Shown here in pieces: positions 9,301 to 11,815 of a DNA stretch of 11,815 bases. Under the pieces are notes generated by a model, which made no database searches, was not told where the DNA came from, and worked only from the letters and a program-made list of their open reading frames with translations. The position numbers were made by a program, and so were the translations under genes. Within the stretch, counting starts at the first letter, position 1; the number at the start of each line of letters is the position of its first letter. The stretch lies in the NCBI GenBank assembly GCA_002730485.1, contig PCAH01000195.1:1-11815 (forward strand), written 5' to 3'. The DNA comes from Dehalococcoidia bacterium. Lineage in GTDB: Bacteria; Chloroflexota; Dehalococcoidia; UBA3495.

Positions 9301-11815
9301 CTGTATCCGCAGTTTTTGGGTTTGTGTTATAGACATTGATTTCTTCTGCATCGGTTAAGCCGTCTGCATCGGTGTCGTCGTTGCCATCCATGATTCCATC
9401 CCCGTTGGTGTCTTTGATCAGCGGGCTTGAATGCAGCACGGTCACCTCGATTCCATCACCGAGTCCGTCTCCGTCTGTATCAGGCTCGAGTGGCTTGGTC
9501 TTGTGGGTGTTGATTTCTTGGCCGTCACTCAGGCCATCTCCATCACTGTCTGCTTCCTTCGGCTTAGTATTGTGAATGTTTACTTCTAATGAATTGCTTA
9601 AGCCGTCCGAGTCGGAGTCTTCATCCCCGTCATTTGTCTCGTTTCCATCTGAGTCCATTTTGAGGGGATCGGTGTTTAATTCATTCAGTTCAATGTTGTC
9701 ATTCAGTCCATCCCCGTCTGAGTCGGCTTTGAGGGGGTCGGTTTGAAACTCCACCTCTTCTCCGTCATCTAGGCCATCCTTGTCGGTGTCTGCTTCGTCG
9801 GGCTTGGTGTTAAGAAAATTCAGTTCTTTTGAGTCGCTAAGTCCGTCCGAGTCAAAGTCTTCATCTCCATCAATTGTTTTATCCCCATCTGTGTCAGCCT
9901 CCAAAGGATTGTACCCCAAGATACGAAACTCATCGCCGTCACTGAGTCCGTCTCCATCTGTGTCTCTAATGGAAGGATTGGTTTTGTGGGTGTTTATCTC
10001 ATCGCCGTCGCTTAGGCCGTCCTGGTCTGTATCCGTTACTTTTATGGCTGTTCCGGTTTTATTCAGTTCATAGGCATCACTTAGTCCATCTGAGTCGGAG
10101 TCCTCGTTTCCGTCGGTTATGCCATCCTGATCTGTGTCAGCGTTTAGAGGGTCGGTTTGCAATATGTTATACTCTACACCGTCACTCAATCCATCCTTGT
10201 CGGTGTCAGCGTTTAGAGGGTCGGTTTTGTGGGTGTTTATCTCATCGCCATCAATAAGGCCGTCCCTGTCGCTGTCCTGTACCTTGTGGTCAGTCTTATA
10301 GTTGTTTCGTTCATCGGCATCGGTAAGACCGTCTGAGTCGAAGTCCTCATCCCCATCAATAACTCCATCACCGTCGGTATCATCTTTTAAGGGATTTGTC
10401 CCCAAGACATTAAATTCATCGCTGTCACTTAAACCATCATCATCTGTGTCCAGTTTAAGAGGGTCCGAACCTTTATATTCAAGCAAATATCCTATTGGGC
10501 GATTAAAATCAGATATGGATACACTATCATTCCAACCAAAGTGCGTTCCATAAATGTCTTGAGAACCCGTATTATAATATTTTTTGTATGCCTCTGCCCC
10601 ATAAATTTGTAGATAATGTTCCTTATTATTACTATTGTCCGGCTCGGATCCCTCGCTGATCCAATGACTATAATTCCAGTCTTCTCCGGTTACCCACTCC
10701 CATTTTCCTTCTTCATTTTCATTGGTTCCTCCAATCCACAAACTGGGAACTTCTTTATGCGTCCTGTTTATCAAATTAAATATAATAATATTTTCAGATG
10801 CATCTGTGATTGTTGCGAGATGACCGTTCCTTTTTTCAGCATCCAATTTAGCCTCTTGCCAGCTATATTCGCCTCTCACAACAACATAATTCTTTTCCTT
10901 TCCATCTGAAATTCCATCGTTGCCTGTGTCAGTTGAATCTGGGTTAATTCTGTGTGCGTTGACTTCATCAGCATCGGTAAGACCGTCTGAGTCGGAGTCC
11001 TCATCCCCATCAATAATTCCGTTGCCATCCGAGTCAGGTTCCACGGGATTAGTGTTGAAGATATGAATCTCATCGCCGTCAAGCAACCCATCCTTGTCGG
11101 TGTCTGCCACCTTGGGTCTTGTTTTGTATGTTATCAGTTCATCAGCATCGCTTAATGTATCTGAGTCGGAGTCCTCATTTCCATCAATAATGCCATCTCC
11201 GTCAGTATCATTTTTCAAAGGATCAGTTCCCAGTATGCTCACTTCCATTTGATCGCTTAACCCGTCCTTGTCACTATCCACCTCCAAAGGGTTCGTCTTG
11301 TGGATATTGATTTCCTCGCCGTCGCTTAGTCCGTCAAGGTCACTGTCACTCGTTGAAGGGTCGGTTTTATATTTGTTTATCTCATCGCCGTCACTGGAAC
11401 CGTCATTGTCCGTGTCTTTCATTACCGGGCTTGTCCCGAATCTCTTGAGTTCATCTGAATTTATTAAGCCATCGGAGTCAGAGTCTTCATCACCGTCTTT
11501 TATGCTGTTGTTGTCTGAATCCTCGTTGAGAGGATTTGTTTCTAGCACATTCACCTCAACCCCATCACGAAGGCCATCCCCGTCAGTGTCGGGCATGTTG
11601 GGATCGGTATCATGGATGTTGACCTCCTCGCCATCGCTCAAGCCGTCGGAGTCGGAGTCCTCGTTTCCGTCATTTGTTCCATCCCCATCGGAGTCGATTT
11701 TCAAAGGATTACTGTTAAGTATCTTTACCTCAATTCCGTCACTAATCAGATCGTTATCTGTATCAGCAACTGAGGGATTGGTTGTTAAGGACACCTCCTC
11801 ACCGTCGCTTAGTCC
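3317..11815 (-). CDS. Giant TSP3-repeat / C-type lectin-like / PQQ-propeller surface protein (5' truncated)
   Basis: One open frame runs from the right edge to the TAA at 3317-3319, giving 2832 visible residues with the N-terminus missing. The codons at 11795-11815 still encode repeat (GLSDGEE), so the GTG at 11792-11794 is internal and not a start. Numbering from the edge: residues 1-2406 are Asp-rich TSP3-like repeats (DxDxDGLxDGxE ... TNPL), a Ca2+-binding fold in known relatives. They are broken by a C-type-lectin-like domain at about 310-448 and an unidentified domain at about 1160-1269. Residues 2417-2747 form an eight-bladed PQQ-like propeller, and 2748-2832 a C-terminal domain ending FFRLISVD. 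I see no membrane segment, LPxTG or PEP-CTERM tail in the visible part. The repeat array appears to lack cysteine. It is probably secreted or surface-bound and may act in adhesion or ligand binding; no specific function is recognised. The gene is convergent with the oxidoreductase gene, 59 bases apart. Confidence 0.9.
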   Translation of the reverse strand, partial: GLSDGEEVSLTTNPSVADTDNDLISDGIEVKILNSNPLKIDSDGDGTNDGNEDSDSDGLSDGEEVNIHDTDPNMPDTDGDGLRDGVEVNVLETNPLNEDSDNNSIKDGDEDSDSDGLINSDELKRFGTSPVMKDTDNDGSSDGDEINKYKTDPSTSDSDLDGLSDGEEINIHKTNPLEVDSDKDGLSDQMEVSILGTDPLKNDTDGDGIIDGNEDSDSDTLSDADELITYKTRPKVADTDKDGLLDGDEIHIFNTNPVEPDSDGNGIIDGDEDSDSDGLTDADEVNAHRINPDSTDTGNDGISDGKEKNYVVVRGEYSWQEAKLDAEKRNGHLATITDASENIIIFNLINRTHKEVPSLWIGGTNENEEGKWEWVTGEDWNYSHWISEGSEPDNSNNKEHYLQIYGAEAYKKYYNTGSQDIYGTHFGWNDSVSISDFNRPIGYLLEYKGSDPLKLDTDDDGLSDSDEFNVLGTNPLKDDTDGDGVIDGDEDFDSDGLTDADERNNYKTDHKVQDSDRDGLIDGDEINTHKTDPLNADTDKDGLSDGVEYNILQTDPLNADTDQDGITDGNEDSDSDGLSDAYELNKTGTAIKVTDTDQDGLSDGDEINTHKTNPSIRDTDGDGLSDGDEFRILGYNPLEADTDGDKTIDGDEDFDSDGLSDSKELNFLNTKPDEADTDKDGLDDGEEVEFQTDPLKADSDGDGLNDNIELNELNTDPLKMDSDGNETNDGDEDSDSDGLSNSLEVNIHNTKPKEADSDGDGLSDGQEINTHKTKPLEPDTDGDGLGDGIEVTVLHSSPLIKDTNGDGIMDGNDDTDADGLTDAEEINVYNTNPKTADTDNDELTDFEEINTHSTNPALPDSDDDGLFDRDEIVLLLGTNPTDPDSDGDDIIDGDEDFDADGLSDADELYIHKTLLKVADSDGDGLIDGDEIDVLKTNPMERDSDGNGIIDGDEDFDSDDLTDAYELYTLKTDPLKNDTDDDGITDDKEDTDQDGLNDGGEMRLRTNPMVQDTDGDGLTDGDEVHSVHVVDFFNIAEIIEIDGYGWALSDPTKPDTDGDGTIDGDEDADGDSLSNVEELDTHRTDPADPDTDGDHLSDGDELKTHNTNPLSPDTDNDGLLDWWETRLGNSDPNKADSDGDGVFDIDEDDDNDGLSNGFELDWSVENVHTIEITSYDWAEDTGWFQLNAEEIGEDVVEHHADGSLEVVWELMPFRPGTVVSPKDGGKEFRVVSVEPRSSGLMTVDVEAVVEGADLSGWYEIVLSWEFIYPNDPDSDFDGLNDGDELNIHKTDPTVKDTDMDGLDDGDEVKLHKTNPLSEDTDQDGINDGVEVNDLTDPLEVDTDRDGLSDGVEVNIVGTDPLLQDSNGNGIADGEEDSDGDLLTDAEELNKHGTALTMTDTDLDGIDDGVEVNVLGTNPLSKDSDEDGIEDADEVNVVGTYPHLPDSDGDGIIDGEEDSDSDGLSDAEELYIHKTNPMSEDTDGDWLSDWDELRILKTDPLKIDTDGNGTIDSLEDSDNDGIVDVEELKYIRDRVGPIHKTHPLVADTDGDGIIDGIEITVLGTNPLKMDTDENGIIDGNEDADFDGLSNAEELNFNNTDPKAPDTDQDGLIDGDEVHILHTDPLSRDSDDDGISDGDEDSDEDGLSDANEINVHSTNPLEADIDEDRLTDRQEVALNTNPFLADTDGDKLDDWAETNITETDPLKQDTDDNGISDGDEDADSDGLSNAEEINAFGTPPMIADIDQDGLDDNEEILLKTDPRLLDSDDDGISDGVEVYVLNTNPLSRDSDDDGITDGNEDSDFDGLTNLEEINKYGTSPITADTDQDKLTDWLEVNRLNTDPSLADTDSNGIPDGNEDADKDGLTNLDELSIYKTNPVDADTDGDKLNDGDEIKLETDPTIADIDKDGVHDGGEDTDADGLTDSDELYQYGTNPLASDTDGDKLSDRTELFTLKTDPLKIDTDEDGFSDGDEDADTDGLTNLDEINTHKTDPINADTDGDSLLDGNEIALKTNPLLQDTDGDSLNDWGELNIHNTDPTAADGDGDGLTDSEELLLKTDPRDADTDKDTLTDWAESNILNTNPLQIDSDGDGKNDAEEDPDLDGLTNAEELHTHNTNPQVADSDGDQINDGMEVNTLHTNPRSADSDGDGILDGDEDSDSDGLSNTHELDLYGTNPVILDTDGDGSSDGDEINTHKTNPHLPDSDGDGLTDTEEINLHKTNPTSADTDGDKITDGDEVGIHTDPRNADSDKDGILDGEEDLDQDELTNFAELYTHGTNPETADTDQDGLRDGDEVHVLDTNPLTIDTNSNGTPDGNEDSDSDGLTDAAELNVYGTDPRHADTDRDGLSDFDELNKRKTNPSLADTDGDNLSDGDELVIHKTNPIQWDTDNDGLSDWDELFSYKTDPLSPMLPGRKLGKFNIGARIRTSPAIGANGTLYVADQGGVIRAIDVTNQVVKWGFSAKDSIESTPSIGTDGTVYFASLDKKIYALDGKQGYKKWEFITGDCVKSSPAIGDDGTVYAGSWDTHLYALDGKTGAKKWAFKTAGRINSSPAISRDGVVYFGSADWKVYAVDAQTGDKLWEYETGGDVDSSPAIGSDGTIYIGSWDDSLYALDGKTGAKKWAFETGGDIDSSPAIGPDGTVYIGSWDHNVYALKGTNGALVWKFKTGNPVCSSPAVGSDGTIYIGSWDKTIYALDGRNGSTRWKFKSNGAIESSPVIGDGGIVHIGSNDGKLYSFKSSSSGPADSVWPMLGQNARHTNRIQPIRAHSSMAIQLNSAGVIVIHYNVPGTGKWMIQSSTDLSNWQPYNKAITGSGSTTIPTKSSVKPGFFRLISVD
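3320..3535 (-). other. C-terminal domain of the verrucomicrobial secreted-protein type
   Basis: About 70 residues after the propeller: LNSAGVIVIHYNVPG, then KWMIQSSTDLSNWQPY and the final FFRLISVD. A 'W-x-I-Q-x-S-x-D-L-x-x-W' segment followed by a terminal F-[FY]-R-[LV] is common at the ends of extracellular proteins in Verrucomicrobiota. This is family knowledge recalled from pattern, not a search result. It may serve sorting or anchoring, but that is unproven. Confidence 0.55.
3575..4567 (-). repeat. Eight-bladed PQQ-like beta-propeller repeats
   Basis: Eight consecutive repeats; the first seven are exactly 41 residues (123 bases). Each has the pattern SSPAIGxDGTVYxGSWDxxxYALDGxTGxxxWxF, seen as SSPAIG, GTVY, SWD, YALDG and KKWAF. 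The eighth blade ends in PADSVWPMLGQNARHT, the usual last strand of PQQ-like propellers. Blades 3 and 5 are also nearly identical in DNA around their DGKTGAKKW segment, which points to recent duplication. In known relatives such propellers bind cofactor, protein or sugar ligands; PQQ binding itself is not shown here. Two Cys lie in blades 3 and 7. Confidence 0.9.
8009..8338 (-). other. Unidentified beta-rich domain inserted in the repeat array
   Basis: About 110 residues without the Asp repeat separate FELDW from the next repeat at NDPDSDFDG. Alternating hydrophobic residues (HTIEITSYDW, LEVVWELMPF, EFRVVSVEP, MTVDVEAVVEG, WYEIVLSWEF) suggest a beta-sandwich of the kind found in extracellular proteins. 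I do not recognise the family. The left edge is uncertain by a few bases. Confidence 0.6.
8657..8749 (-). other. Short non-repeat insert in the repeat array
   Basis: A unit that starts DTDGDGLTDGDEVH carries about 20 extra residues, hydrophobic and aromatic (VVDFFNIAEIIEIDGYGWAL), before the usual DPTKP end. It is probably an extended loop or beta hairpin. The motif IEI-x2-Y-x-W-A recurs in the larger insert at 8009-8338. Confidence 0.6.
10472..10888 (-). other. C-type-lectin-like domain inserted in the repeat array
   Basis: About 139 residues with the landmarks of the C-type lectin fold in order: SWQEAKLDAE, GHLATI followed by a Glu-Asn pair, LWIGG, GKWEWVTGE, a Trp in YSHW, then EPD, WND in HFGWNDS, and the closing GYLLEY. 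EPD and WND sit where the family's site-2 calcium and sugar ligands lie (EPN or QPD, and WND). There is no cysteine in the domain, although many animal members use two disulfides. It begins inside a repeat unit (DGISDGKEKNY) and the array resumes with DPLKLDTDDDG. The stretch is clearly richer in A+T than the flanking repeats. A carbohydrate- or surface-binding role is likely by family; the ligand is unknown. Confidence 0.8.

Larger units (their letters stand above)
4598..11815 (-). repeat. TSP3-like repeat array with long and short units
   Basis: About 79 full units of 22-24 residues (mostly 23, i.e. 69 bases) and 28 short units of 12 residues (36 bases) can be read by eye. A full unit starts DxDxDGLxD, has an acidic pair near position 12 and ends T[ND]P plus three residues. 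A short unit is just DxDxDGxxDGDE and runs straight into the next unit, usually DSDSDGL. Short units recur every two to five full units. The spacing of Asp residues fits calcium coordination as in thrombospondin type-3 repeats. The array is interrupted by the inserts at 10472-10888, 8657-8749 and 8009-8338, and by an extra eight residues near 7205-7240. Confidence 0.9.

Noticed and set aside
4463..11091. Many plus-strand open frames of 60-180 codons, rich in Ser/Pro or Val, opposite the giant gene
   Set aside because: They are low-complexity mirror images of the Asp-rich repeat (GAT/GAC read in other frames) and repeat with the same period.
4598..11815. A CRISPR-like or non-coding tandem repeat array
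   Set aside because: Repeat units diverge at the DNA level but stay in frame and conserve protein motifs, so the periodicity is that of a coding repeat.
4598..11815. Dockerin or EF-hand modules suggested by DxDxDG
   Set aside because: The loops occur in an unbroken 23- or 12-residue tandem without the paired helices of dockerins or EF-hands. The spacing fits TSP3-type repeats.

Overview
The window reads as PVC-superphylum bacterial DNA, most likely Verrucomicrobiota or a close planctomycete-like relative. The basis is the combination of a Tat-exported Gfo/Idh/MocA oxidoreductase, a very large Asp-rich protein with thrombospondin type-3-like (TSP3) repeats, a PQQ-like beta-propeller, a C-terminal 'W-x-I-Q-S-S-T-D-L-x-x-W ... 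FFRL' domain of the kind common in verrucomicrobial secreted proteins, and start sites without clear Shine-Dalgarno sequences. This assignment is inference; no rRNA or other marker gene is present.

Left part, plus strand (1-3257). The window opens in the last 20 codons of a 4Fe-4S ferredoxin-type protein. Its stop overlaps the GTG start of a 530-residue iron-sulfur flavoprotein (60-1652) that joins a NuoG-like 2Fe-2S domain, a GltD-like cysteine-rich domain, a shortened FAD fold and a C-terminal FeS motif. These two genes are probably co-translated parts of one redox complex. After a 144-base gap with several hairpin-forming sequences comes a 486-residue Tat-signal Gfo/Idh/MocA oxidoreductase (1797-3257), probably an independent sugar or cyclitol catabolism gene. 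A hairpin plus T-run terminator (3280-3318) follows it.

Right part, minus strand (3317-11815). About 72% of the window is one uninterrupted reading frame read right to left. It converges on the oxidoreductase gene and runs off the right edge, so its N-terminus and any signal peptide are not visible. The visible 2832 residues consist of about 2400 residues of calcium-binding-type Asp-rich repeats organised in a higher-order pattern, interrupted by a cysteine-free C-type-lectin-like domain and by an unidentified beta-rich domain. They are followed by an eight-bladed PQQ-like propeller and a short C-terminal domain. It is probably a secreted or cell-surface, Ca2+-dependent adhesion or binding protein.

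No tRNA, rRNA, CRISPR array, transposase or phage gene was seen. I found no evidence for a complete new multi-gene system. The points most worth a second look are the architecture and repeat evolution of the giant protein, the flavoprotein that lacks the usual NAD(P)H domain, and a palindromic intergenic element that recurs after both plus-strand genes.
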